From Actinostola sp. cb2023 (Eukaryota; Cnidaria; Anthozoa; Actiniaria; Actinostolidae), in the NCBI GenBank assembly GCA_033675265.1, contig JAUJYZ010001232.1, positions 1 to 64,000 of the forward strand: DNA of 64,000 nt. Reading direction: 5' to 3'. Positions within the stretch are counted from its first letter, which is position 1; the number at the start of each line of letters is the position of its first letter. The notes beneath the pieces are model-generated. The model had not been told where the DNA came from. It worked only from the letters and a program-made list of their open reading frames with translations, and did not search any database. Positions 13,216 through 23,100 of this stretch are shown piece after piece. A program made the position numbers and the translations under genes.

Positions 13216-15165
13216 CCCTACACTCGGATTACACTCAGACTACACTCAGACTACACTCAGATTATACTCACACTACACTCAGACTACACTCACATTACAC
13301 TCGGACTACACTCAGACTACACTCACATTACACTCAGACTACACTCACATTACACTCGGACTATACTCAGATTACACTCGGGACTACACTTGGACTACAC
13401 TCACATTACACTCGGACTACACTCACATTACACTCGGACTATACTCAGACTACACTCACATTACAACTCGGACTATACTCACATTACACTCGGGACTACA
13501 CTTGGACTACACTCACATTACACTCGGACTACACCCAGATTACACTCGGACTATACTCACATTACACTCGGACTACACTCACATTACACTCGGACTACAT
13601 GTACATTCAGACTACACTCAGACTACACGCAGATTACACTCAGATTACAGACTGCACTCAGATTACACTCAGATTAAACTCAGACTACACTCAGATTACA
13701 CTCAGATTACACTCAGACTACACTCAGATTACACTCAGACTACATGTATACTCAGATTACACTCAGACTACATTCAGACTACACTCAGACTACACTCAGA
13801 CTACACTCACATTACACTCACATTACACTCAGATTACACTCAGACTACACTCAGACTACACTCACATTACACTCGGACTACACTCAGATTACACTCAGAC
13901 TACACTCAGACTACACTCAGACTACACTCAGACTACACTCAGACTACACTCAGATTGTACTCAGATTACACTCAGACTACACTCAGACGATACTCAGACT
14001 ACACTCAGATTACACTCACATTACACTCAGATTACACTCAGATTACACTCAGATTATACTCAGACTACACTCAGACTACACTCACATTACACTCGGACTA
14101 CACTCAGATTACACTCAGACTACACTCATAATACACTCAGACTACACTCAGACTACACTCAGACTACACTCAGATTGTACTCAGATTACACTCAGACTAC
14201 ACTCAGACGATACTCAGACTACACTCAGATTACACTCACATTACACTCAGATTACACTCAGATTACACTCAGATTATACTCACACTACACTCAGACTACA
14301 CTCACATTACACTCGGACTACACTCAGATTACACTCAGACTACACTCCTATTACACTCAGACTACACTCAGACGATACTCAGACTACACTCAGATTACAC
14401 TCAGACTACACTCAGATTACACTCAGATTACACTGACTATACTCAGATTAAACTCAGACTACACTCAGACTACATGTATACTCAGATTACACTCAGATTA
14501 AACTCTGACTACATTCAGACTACACTCAGACTACACTCGGGACTACACTCAGACTACACTCAGATTACACTCAGATTACACTCAGACTACACTCAGACCA
14601 CTCAGACTACACTCAGATTACACTCAGACTACACTCAGACTACACTCAGACTACACTCAGACTACACTCAGATTACACTCAGACTACACTCAGACTACAC
14701 TCAGACTACACTCAGACTACACGCAGATTACACGCAGATTACACTGACTATAACTCAGATTAAACTCAGAATACATTCAGATTACACTCAGACCACTCAG
14801 ACTACACTCAGATTACACTCAGACTACACTCAGACTACACTCAGACTACACGCAGATTACACTCAGATTACAGACTGCACTCAGATTACACTCAGATTAA
14901 ACTCAGACTACACTCACATTACACTCAGATTACACTCAGATTACACTCAGATTCACTCAGACTACACTCAGATTACAATCAGACTACATGTATACTCAGA
15001 TTACACTCAGACTAAACTCAGACTACTCAGACTACATTCAGAATACATTCAGACTACACTCAGACTACACTCACATTACACTCACGTTACACTCAGATTA
15101 CACTCAGATTACACTCAGATTACACTCAGATTACACTGACTATAACTCAGATTAAACTCAGACTA
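13216..15165 (+). repeat. 11-bp satellite (ACTACACTCAG / ATTACACTCAG)
   Basis: Nearly 2 kb of 11-bp units, differing mainly at one position (GACTACACTCA versus GATTACACTCA, with CACATTACACT and CGGACTACACT variants). Three units make 33 bp, so each plus-strand frame reads the same 11-residue cycle (S-D-Y-T-Q-T-T-L-R-L-H) and has almost no stops. That explains the long open frames here, which are not genes. Occasional ATGTATACTCAG units carry a TACATGTA word. The same satellite occurs inverted at 54370-56755. Confidence 0.93.
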
Positions 15166-15585
15166 CCGGAGGGGGACTCCGATACCAAAGTTGCGGGGAT
15201 GCTCGTCGTCCCCTTTTAGTTTTTTTTTTTTCGTGTTTTGGTCCCACTTAGGGTGTCAGAAATAAAAATGACCACCAATAGAGTTTTCCGTTCCCTTTTA
15301 GGGTATTCAATCAACAGCGATATTTAAAAACGTTCTTTAAAAATAGATTAAAGATTTATATGACAACGTTTTCTTAAACTTGTAAGAGTGGAAGGCGTTT
15401 GATGCTAGTGTCTTTTATACTATTAAAATGACTTTTTAAATTGGTCCCTTTTAGGGGTAAAAATATTCGCTGCCACGCCCACCAAGACAAGTCACTCCGG
15501 TCCCTTTTAGGGGTCATTTTCAAAATTTTCGACGAGCATCCCTACCCCCTTTTATAAGGGAGTCCCCCCCCCCTCCCCCCCCCGG
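15166..15585. mobile_element. Foldback/MITE-like element inserted in the 11-bp satellite
   Basis: The left arm has GGGGGACTCC and GGGATGCTCGTCG. The right arm has CGACGAGCATCCC and GGGAGTCCCCCC in inverted order, so the ends pair over about 40 bp. Satellite units resume right after it (CTCAGACTACACTC). Inside, CCCTTTTAGGG-type words recur three to four times. No coding capacity is seen. Confidence 0.6.
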
Positions 15586-15642
15586 GCTCAGACTACACTC
15601 ACATTACACTCAGATTACACTGATTACACTCAGATTACACTC
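15586..15642 (+). repeat. 11-bp satellite, short segment between insertions
   Basis: Four to five units of the ACTACACTCAG satellite lie between the foldback element and the LINE fragment. Confidence 0.85.
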
Positions 15643-16210
15643 AGACTACTACTAATAATAATAATAATAACCTTTATTAACGTGTCAAATTACCTAGCTT
15701 ACACAAGTGTAAACTAATTGAGGACACCTATCTACCTAAAAATCTACACCCATACCCAAACCCAAAGCCCCACCCAATTTCCCAACCCCTCCCCCCTTAT
15801 TTAAAATCTATCTGGCGTAAAATATTAAAATTGAAAATGTATCCCAACTAAATATATATATATATATATAAATAATATCATACATAATATCATAATAAAT
15901 AATAATATAACAAGATAAAAATAAAATAACTTATAACCTAAGTGCTACACAGGTGACAGTTCGTACATGTTTCTGAGATGAGATATTCAATATCTACTCT
16001 TTTCACTTGTCTTTTAAATGAATTGATTGTTTCTGAATTCTTTATATTATTATTTAATTTGGACCATATTACAGGACCAAGGTATCTTAAACTATGCTTA
16101 CCATAAGTTGTTGTATTAATCCTAGGAATGGAAAAATCATCTGAATTTCTGAGGTTGTAACTACTGTTATTTAGCTTAAATATATCTGAAATACTAAAAA
16201 AAAAACTAAA
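15643..16210 (-). mobile_element. 5'-truncated non-LTR retrotransposon (CR1/L2/Jockey-like LINE), 3' end
   Basis: The minus strand from about 16200 to the stop at 15940-15938 encodes the C-terminal tail typical of LINE reverse-transcriptase proteins, with the residues TTYGKHSLRYLGPVIWSKL followed by a basic FKRQVKR helix and a Cys-rich end. A 3' untranslated region of about 270 bp follows, and the element ends in an (ATT)n tail, seen on the plus strand as (AAT)n at 15652-15670. The reverse transcriptase and endonuclease are missing, so it is a dead-on-arrival copy. It is inserted in the satellite, which resumes at about 16217. Confidence 0.65.
15938..16200 (-). pseudogene. LINE ORF2 C-terminal fragment
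   Basis: About 87 codons are open without a start codon. They read YNLRNSDDFSIPRINTTTYG and on through the SLRYLGPVIW signature to a TAG stop after two Cys pairs near the end (CTNCHLC). In LINEs of the CR1/L2/Jockey group this segment follows the reverse transcriptase domain. The fragment is open through this stretch, so the insertion is probably not very old. Confidence 0.55.
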
Positions 16211-16216
16211 AAAAAA

Positions 16217-16475
16217 CTACACTCAGATTACACTCAGACTACATGTATACTCAGATTACACTCAGATTAAACTCAGACTACACTCGGACTATACTCACAT
16301 TACAATCGGGACTACACTCAGACTACACTCAGACTACACGTATACTCAGATTACACTCAGACTAAACTCAGACTACATTCAGATGATTCAGACTACACTC
16401 AGACTACACTCAGATTACACTCAGACTACACTCAGATTACACTCAGATTACACTCAGACTACACTCGGCCTACAG
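16217..16475 (+). repeat. 11-bp satellite, distal segment
   Basis: The ACTACACTCAG satellite resumes after the LINE and ends at CACTCGGCCTACAGCC. The unique sequence that follows (16470-16528, with CAGCTGACTGCAATATAT) is the inverted equivalent of 54312-54372, which bounds the duplicated block. Confidence 0.88.
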
Positions 16476-16761
16476 CCTCAGCTGACTGCAATATATCTAA
16501 TATTGCTGCCAGCCTCAGTAACTATTCTTCGTGTGCAACCAAATTTCGAAATATTATTTCCTTTGCCAAATAAAATAAAATGCTGATGAGCTTGTAGAGC
16601 TATCAAAATAACAACTCTGGGCCAAATTTTGGAGCACTAGAGCATTTCTTTACCGAGTTATGGGCGAACGAAGTTTCCAAATATTCCTGTGTGTTTGGTC
16701 ATCCAACATAAAATTTCAAAAAATAAAATTCAAGCTTAGAGTTGATATGCATCACTTAATT

Positions 16762-17080
16762 ACTCGGGCCCTTCCGAAGGAAGCCCGAGTTATAAAATGC
16801 GTTTTTCGGTAGTAGTAGTAGTAGTCGTCGTCGTCGTCGTAGTTTTGTTCGGCTAAAGAATGACGAAAGTATGCGACGTATTTAATCGTATCGAGTTTCA
16901 AGATTACTCAGCAGATAAGAAAAAAACAAACGACACACGTACAGGAAGGACTCAAGTAGATTTGAATCTTAGTTTTGAAAGCAGCTGTAGATCTTCAAGC
17001 TATTAAAAGGTCAGGATTCTAGTTCATCGTTCAATGACTAGAAGTGGTAGAAGGACTAGAAGCTCGCTTAAAATATATTT
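16762..17080 (+). mobile_element. HINE 5' end fragment
   Basis: It starts with the perfect-looking palindrome ACTCGGGC, CCTTCCGAAGG, AAGCCCGAGT, then TTATAAAATGCG, as in the other family members. Downstream words (CGTATCGAGTTTCAAGATTACTCA, cut short here by truncation, and CTTCAAGCTATTAA) match 44165-44230 inverted. A (GTA)n/(GTC)n stretch lies at 16809-16842. The element is cut off by the oppositely oriented piece at 17081. Confidence 0.5.
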
Positions 17081-17300
17081 AACAAGACGCTCAATGAGCG
17101 TTCACTCGGGCATTGTGAAAAGGAAAATGCCAGTTGCCCGAGGAAGTACTTGAAAATGAATGCCAGTTGGTTGAAGAAAAATCATATTTATATCTATTTT
17201 TTGGTGTGCATAGATAACAAGAACATTCTCAGTTGCGTGAGAAGGGAGCTGACAGTGATTGACAGTTGCGTCAAGAAAGAGAATATGTATATATGTTTCG
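17081..17300 (-). mobile_element. HINE 3' end, opposite orientation
   Basis: AACAAGACGCTCAATGAGCGT followed by CACTCGGGC is the exact reverse complement of the 3' terminus of this family (GCCCGAGTG, ACGCTCATTGAGCGT, CTTGTT). The adjoining TGTGAAAAGGAAAATGCCAGTTGC matches the subterminal part of other copies. The inner boundary is not visible. Confidence 0.45.
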
Positions 17301-17815
17301 GCGAGCATCTTTGAATCGTACTTCCGTATGCTCGGCTTTATACATAGAGCGGACCCGTTTTTGGAGACCATGAATATGCATGATTTTTGCACTTGTTCCC
17401 AGTTGCTTGCGAAACGTGATAAAGCTCATATGCAAATGGCGCTCGCTTATGACATGTTTGTTATTTTTTGTTTTGCAGAGGAATATCGCTGAAGGAACGT
17501 TGTTACCGCACTTGTTATATATTTTTGATTCAGTGGATTGAATCTCTGGACGTATTGGAACTTCTTTTTGCAAAAGTCTGCAGTAGTTTTATGTTAGAAA
17601 TGTAGATGTTATTTATTCCAGACAGTCCAAAGTTTGCTGTTAACTAGTAAGTTCTGATAGGCAGTTAATTTCGATGTAGAGAAGCGTATTGAAAGCTAGT
17701 GCATTGTTAAGTAGATAATGTTTTTGTTCAGTACCCACACCAAAAATTTAGTATGTGCCATATATGGGCCAAATATGGGGAAAATATGGAAAAGTATATG
17801 GGTTTTATGTGGCCC
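17301..17815. other. No gene recognised
   Basis: AT-rich DNA. Small open frames on both strands (17259-17573) overlap each other, show no domain and extend out of the HINE end, so they are not called. Confidence 0.5.
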
Positions 17816-17910
17816 TTATTAAACCCAGAATTCCTAAATATATGGGTTATATGTGGATTGAATATGGATTAAGTACGTATTTGGTCATAGTCCATGTATT
17901 ATCCATATAC
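17816..17910 (+). repeat. 95-bp direct repeat, left copy
   Basis: TATTAAACCCAGAATTCCTA and the next 75 bp recur at 18754-18850 in the same orientation with few changes. The pair encloses the 79-bp tandem array and about 0.9 kb in total. It could be the two ends of a small element with direct terminal repeats, or a local duplication. Confidence 0.7.
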
Positions 17911-18149
17911 TAAACGGTGCTGCGAGAAGTATGTGATGAGCAATATGTGACCTATTACACCACTAGTAGTGCATCATTATAATGGCATATGTTGTCAGTT
18001 AACATTTTGTTAGCTATCACTAATAGCAAAATAATGCAATCATCAGTTGAACGCAACATATATTTTTTAACTCAACTCAAGTCTCAAGAGACCACTATTG
18101 CTGAAATGTATTGATAATAATGCATAATTCTGCACACTTCTTAGAAGAA

Positions 18150-18548
18150 CAAGTCAACCCACTCTTGAACAGGTTAGTGTAGTACATACATCATATGTCC
18201 ATATATTTTAATATAGTTGACTATAGCGTTAGTCAAACCACTCTTGAACAGGTTAGTGTACATACATACATCATATGTCCATATATTTTAATATAGTTGA
18301 CTATAGCGTTAGTCAAACCACTCTTGAACAGGTTAGTGTAGTACATACATCATATGTCCATATATTTTAATATAGTTGACTATAGCGTCAGTCAAACCAC
18401 TCTTGAACAGGTTAGTGTAGTATATACATCATATGTCCATATATTTTAATATAGTTGACTATAGCGTTAGTCAAACCACTCTTGAACAGGTTAGTGTACA
18501 TACATACATCATATGTCCATATATTTTAATATAGTTGACTATAGCGTC
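18150..18548 (+). repeat. 79-bp tandem repeat, 5 copies
   Basis: ACTCTTGAACAGGTTAGTGT starts at 18161, 18240, 18320, 18399 and 18478. Units contain TCATATGTCCATATATTTTA and GACTATAGCGT. Copies differ mainly in GTAGTACATACA versus GTACATACATACA. No coding capacity. Confidence 0.9.
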
Positions 18549-18753
18549 ACTTTATTGTTGATGCAGTGAGGTGTGGTTGATGCGAGGTAAAATAAAGTAT
18601 AATTAAATTACCTTGAACATATACCAGTAGATGAATAAGAATTGAACATATTATTAGTATAGATGTGTGGACGACCAGCTATTCGTTTGTTTATCAGTTC
18701 TAGCACGATTTCCACTGAACTTTTATCATCCACCATACATGTCTGGTAGACCA

Positions 18754-18850
18754 TATTAAACCCAGAATTCCTAAATATATGGGTTATATATGGATTGAAT
18801 ATGGATTAAGTACGTATTTGGTCATAATCCATGTATTTTCCATATATTAC
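18754..18850 (+). repeat. 95-bp direct repeat, right copy
   Basis: Same sequence and orientation as 17816-17910 (CCCAGAATTCCTAAATATAT, then GAATATGGATTAAGTACG). Confidence 0.7.
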
Positions 18851-18865
18851 CCATTGCTTTGAGGT

Positions 18866-18932
18866 GCCAGGGGACCTTCGTGACACTGTTCACTGAAGGC
18901 CGCGTAGCGCGCTAACCACTCGTCCAACATGT
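18866..18932 (-). ncRNA. Possible tRNA-like SINE remnant
   Basis: On the minus strand GACGAGTGGTTAGCGCGCTA resembles a box A region, and about 40 bp on CGAAGGTCCCCTGGCACC sits where a box B arm would be, but the GGTTCGA core is not present. It is probably a decayed tRNA-derived sequence. Confidence 0.25.
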
Positions 18933-19074
18933 ATAAAAGTTTTCATTTTCTTGAAAAACCCCCCCTCCTTCTATTCTTCTTGGAATCCTGGTAGAACTCA
19001 TCGAAGACGTCTACCCAGTACGCGAAATCCAGATTTGGGCCGAGCTGAAAACGCTTCACATTGCCCATTTCGAA

Positions 19075-19331
19075 ATGGCAACGAATTACACGACCGTCTT
19101 CCTATGTCGAAATTGTAAGAAGCATCTGACTGAAATCAAAAGCATCTCCACCATCAAGTGTAATCAATGTCAAGCCATGATGAGAGTCAATCGCTGTCCT
19201 AAAATTGCCTCCATCAAAATGGGGGTACCAGACGAGGAGAAAGTGGAAGAAATCTTGTGGTTGACCGCTTTTGAGGAACAACTCGCCTCGCTGTTATCTC
19301 TGGTAAAAATCCAACGACCGGAAACTGAAGT
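19075..19331 (+). CDS. Zinc-ribbon-like N-terminal exon of unknown protein
   Basis: Opening at ATG 19075, the first 85 residues look like real protein. Two CxxC knuckles (CRNC at about residues 12-15 and CNQC at 30-33) are 14 residues apart as in a zinc ribbon. They are followed by a basic patch (NRCPKIASIK) and an acidic-to-helical segment (VPDEEKVEEILWLTAFEEQL). After about residue 85 the frame runs into repeat DNA and a 37-C run, giving poly-Pro, so the coding exon must stop earlier. A GT at about 19302 (CTCTGGTAAAAA) is a possible splice donor. The family is not identified. The next exon would lie beyond the satellite array. Confidence 0.5.
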
Positions 19332-19370
19332 ACAATTCTTATTAATTCTTATTAGTTGTTTCACCTCTCC

Positions 19371-19371
<1 letters not shown>

Positions 19372-19408
<37 letters not shown>
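19372..19408 (+). repeat. Poly-C run (37 bp)
   Basis: An uninterrupted C tract sits inside a TTGTTTCACCTCTCC...CTTCCTTCTATTCTTC segment that occurs elsewhere with only six to seven C (19585-19592). Its length looks like polymerase slippage or an assembly artefact. The open frames through it are not genes. Confidence 0.85.
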
Positions 19409-20056
19409 TTCCTTCTATTCTTCTTGGTCTCCTGATCATCACCAATAATTTTTGCATCTATAACAAATGCAAAATGTGAGAAAAATGTTATTATGTTTTT
19501 TTAAGGAAATAACCCCTGGGATGAATAGGGTTAAATTTAAAATAATGTTATTAATTCTCGTTAGTTGTTTCACCTCTCCTTCCAACCCCCCCTCCTTCTA
19601 TTCTTCCTTGAGCATTGTGGTATTGCTAAAGACAATGAATAATCTAGATTGTAACTGTAAATATGCACAAAGTTGAAATCATCAAAATAACACTCCAAAA
19701 GAATTGAAAGGACATTTTTCTCTGGCTTTTTTCCCTTTTCCTCCCCCTTTCTTTTTCTCTCCCCCTATTCCAACTAAAAACTATTATCTTTGTTAAGTAT
19801 CTTAAGATGTTTCTATCGCAATATTTTGAATTAATTTAAAAAAAGAGAATATTTGTATCATGTGCCAGTAAAGGTTTCTGGTGTTAACAAATAATTGGGT
19901 AAAGATCTATTACAATACTTGCCTGTTGCGTGTAGACAACGACGCACGCGATATCTCACAGTATCGTCCATCAGTCTGTATTGCTACATGTATAAGTTTA
20001 TTGTTGTTGGTTTGTACCAACTCGCAATCAATAGTTTCACCCATGCAAGGAGGAGT

Positions 20057-20102
<46 letters not shown>
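20057..20102 (+). repeat. Poly-G run (46 bp)
   Basis: An uninterrupted G tract after ATGCAAGGAGGAGT. It may form G-quadruplexes or be a sequencing/assembly artefact. The poly-Gly and poly-Pro frames across it are rejected as genes. Confidence 0.85.
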
Positions 20103-20179
20103 CGAGCTTTAGTCACTAATATCTTGAAGTGTCATATTTTGTTTTACTTTCTTGGCGCTAATGGTACGGTACTCGAAAA

Positions 20180-23100
20180 TATTATAACTCTTATTAGTTG
20201 TTGCATCTCTCCTCCCAAACCTCCCCTCCTTCTCTTCTTCTTAAAATGTTGTAATGTCTTTTAAGGTAATTGACATAAATAAGGTTATTAACTCTTATTA
20301 GTTGTTGCATCTCTCCTCCCAAACCTCCCCTCCTTCTCTTCTTCTTAAAATGTTATAATGTCTTTTAAGGTAATTGACCTAAATAAGGTTATTAACTCTT
20401 ATTAGTTGTTGCAACTCTCCTCCCAAACCTCCCCTCCTTCTCTTCTTCTTAAAATGTTATAATGTCTTTTTAGGTAATTGAACTAAATAAGGTTATTAAC
20501 TCTTATTAGTTGTAGCATCCCTCCTCCCAAACCTCCCCTCCTTCTCTTCTTCTTAAAGTGTTATAATGTCTTTTTAGGTAATTGACCTAAATAAGGTTAT
20601 TAACTCTTATTAGTTGTAGCATCTCTCCTCCCAAACCTCCCCTCCTTCTCTTCTTCTTAAAATGTTATAATGTCTTTTAAGGTAATTGACCTAAATAAGG
20701 TTATTAACTCTTATTAGTTGTTGCAACTCTCCTCCCAAACCTCCCCTCCTTCTCTTCTTCTTAAAATGTTATAATGTCTTTTTAGGTAATTGACCTAAAT
20801 AAGGTTATTAACTCTTATTAGTTGTTGCATCACTCCTCCCAAACCTCCCCTCCTTCTCTTCTTCTTAAAATGTTATAATGTCTTTTTAGGTAATTGACCT
20901 AAATAAGGTTATTAACTCTTATTAGTTGTTGCATCACTCCTCCCAAACCTCCCCTCCTTCTCTTCTTCTTAAAATGTTATAATGTCTTTTAAGGTAATTG
21001 ACCTAAATAAGGTTATTAACTCTTATTAGTTGTTGCAACTCTCCTCCCAAACCTCCCCTCCTTCTCTTCTTCTTAAAATGTTATAATGTCTTTTTAGGTA
21101 ATTGAACTAAATAAGGTTATTAACTCTTATTAGTTGTAGCATCCCTCCTCCCAAACCTCCCCTCCTTCTCTTCTTCTTAAAGTGTTATAATGTCTTTTTA
21201 GGTAATTGACCTAAATAAGGTTATTAACTCTTATTAGTTGTAGCATCTCTCCTCCCAAACCTCCCCTCCTTCTCTTCTTCTTAAAATGTTATAATGTCTT
21301 TTAAGGTAATTGACCTAAATAAGGTTATTAACTCTTATTAGTTGTTGCAACTCTCCTCCCAAACCTCCCCCTCCTTCTCTTCTTCTTAAAATGTTATAAT
21401 GTCTTTTTAGGTAATTGACCTAAATAAGGTTATTAACTCTTATTAGTTGTTGCATCACTCCTCCCAAACCTCCCCTCCTTCTCTTCTTCTTAAAATGTTA
21501 TAATGTCTTTTTAGGTAATTGACCTAAATAAGGTTATTAACTCTTATTAGTTGTTGCATCCCTCCTCCCAAACCTCCCCTCCTTCTCTTCTTCTTAAAGT
21601 GTTATAATGTCTTTTTAGGTAATTGACCTAAATAAGGTTATTAACTCTTATTAGTTGTAGCATCTCTCCTCCCAAACCTCCCCTCCTTCTCTTCTTCTTA
21701 AAATGTTATAATGTCTTTTTAGGTAATTGACCTAAATAAGGTTATTAACTCTTATTAGTTGTAGCATCTCTCCTCCCAAACCTCCCCTCCTTCTCTTCTT
21801 CTTAAAATGTTATAATGTCTTTTTAGGTAATTGACCTAAATAAGGTTATTAACTCTTATTAGTTGTTGCAACTCTCCTCCCAAACCTCCCCTCCTTCTCT
21901 TCTTCTTAAAATGTTATAATGTCTTTTTAGGTAATTGACCTAAATAAGGTTATTAACTCTTATTAGTTGTTGCAACTCTCCTCCCAAACCTCCCCTCCTT
22001 CTCTTCTTCTTAAAATGTTATAATGTCTTTTTAGGTAATTGACCTAAATAAGGTTATTAACTCTTATTAGTTGTTGCAACTCTCTCCTCCCAAACCTCCC
22101 CTCCTTCTCTTCTTCTTAAAATGTTATAATGTCTTTTTAGGTAATTGAACTAAATAAGGTTATTAACTCTTATTAGTTGTAGCATCCCTCCTCCCAAACC
22201 TCCCCTCCTTCTCTTCTTCTTAAAGTGTTATAATGTCTTTTTAGGTAATTGACCTAAATAAGGTTATTAACTCTTATTAGTTGTAGCATCTCTCCTCCCA
22301 AACCTCCCCTCCTTCTCTTCTTCTTAAAATGTTATAATGTCTTTTAAGGTAATTGACCTAAATAAGGTTATTAACTCTTATTAGTTGTTGCAACTCTCCT
22401 CCCAAACCTCCCCTCCTTCTCTTCTTCTTAAAATGTTATAATGTCTTTTTAGGTAATTGACCTAAATAAGGTTATTAACTCTTATTAGTTGTTGCATCAC
22501 TCCTCCCAAACCTCCCCTCCTTCTCTTCTTCTTAAAATGTTATAATGTCTTTTTAGGTAATTGACCTAAATAAGGTTATTAACTCTTATTAGTTGTTGCA
22601 TCCCTCCTCCCAAACCTCCCCTCCTTCTCTTCTTCTTAAAGTGTTATAATGTCTTTTTAGGTAATTGACCTAAATAAGGTTATTAACTCTTATTAGTTGT
22701 AGCATCTCTCCTCCCAAACCTCCCCTCCTTCTCTTCTTCTTAAAATGTTATAATGTCTTTTTAGGTAATTGACCTAAATAAGGTTATTAACTCTTATTAG
22801 TTGTAGCATCTCTCCTCCCAAACCTCCCCTCCTTCTCTTCTTCTTAAAATGTTATAATGTCTTTTTAGGTAATTGACCTAAATAAGGTTATTAACTCTTA
22901 TTAGTTGTTGCAACTCTCCTCCCAAACCTCCCCTCCTTCTCTTCTTCTTAAAATGTTATAATGTCTTTTTAGGTAATTGACCTAAATAAGGTTATTAACT
23001 CTTATTAGTTGTTGCAACTCTCCTCCCAAACCTCCCCTCCTTCTCTTCTTCTTAAAATGTTATAATGTCTTTTTAGGTAATTGACCTAAATAAGGTTATT

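Noticed and set aside
13065..15139. Open frames up to 478 codons (SDYTQTTLRLH repeats)
   Set aside because: They are the 11-bp satellite read in three frames; no start context, exon structure or non-repeat domain.
19881..20264. Poly-Gly and poly-Pro frames around 20.06 kb and 19.38 kb
   Set aside because: Created by single-base runs of 46 G and 37 C.
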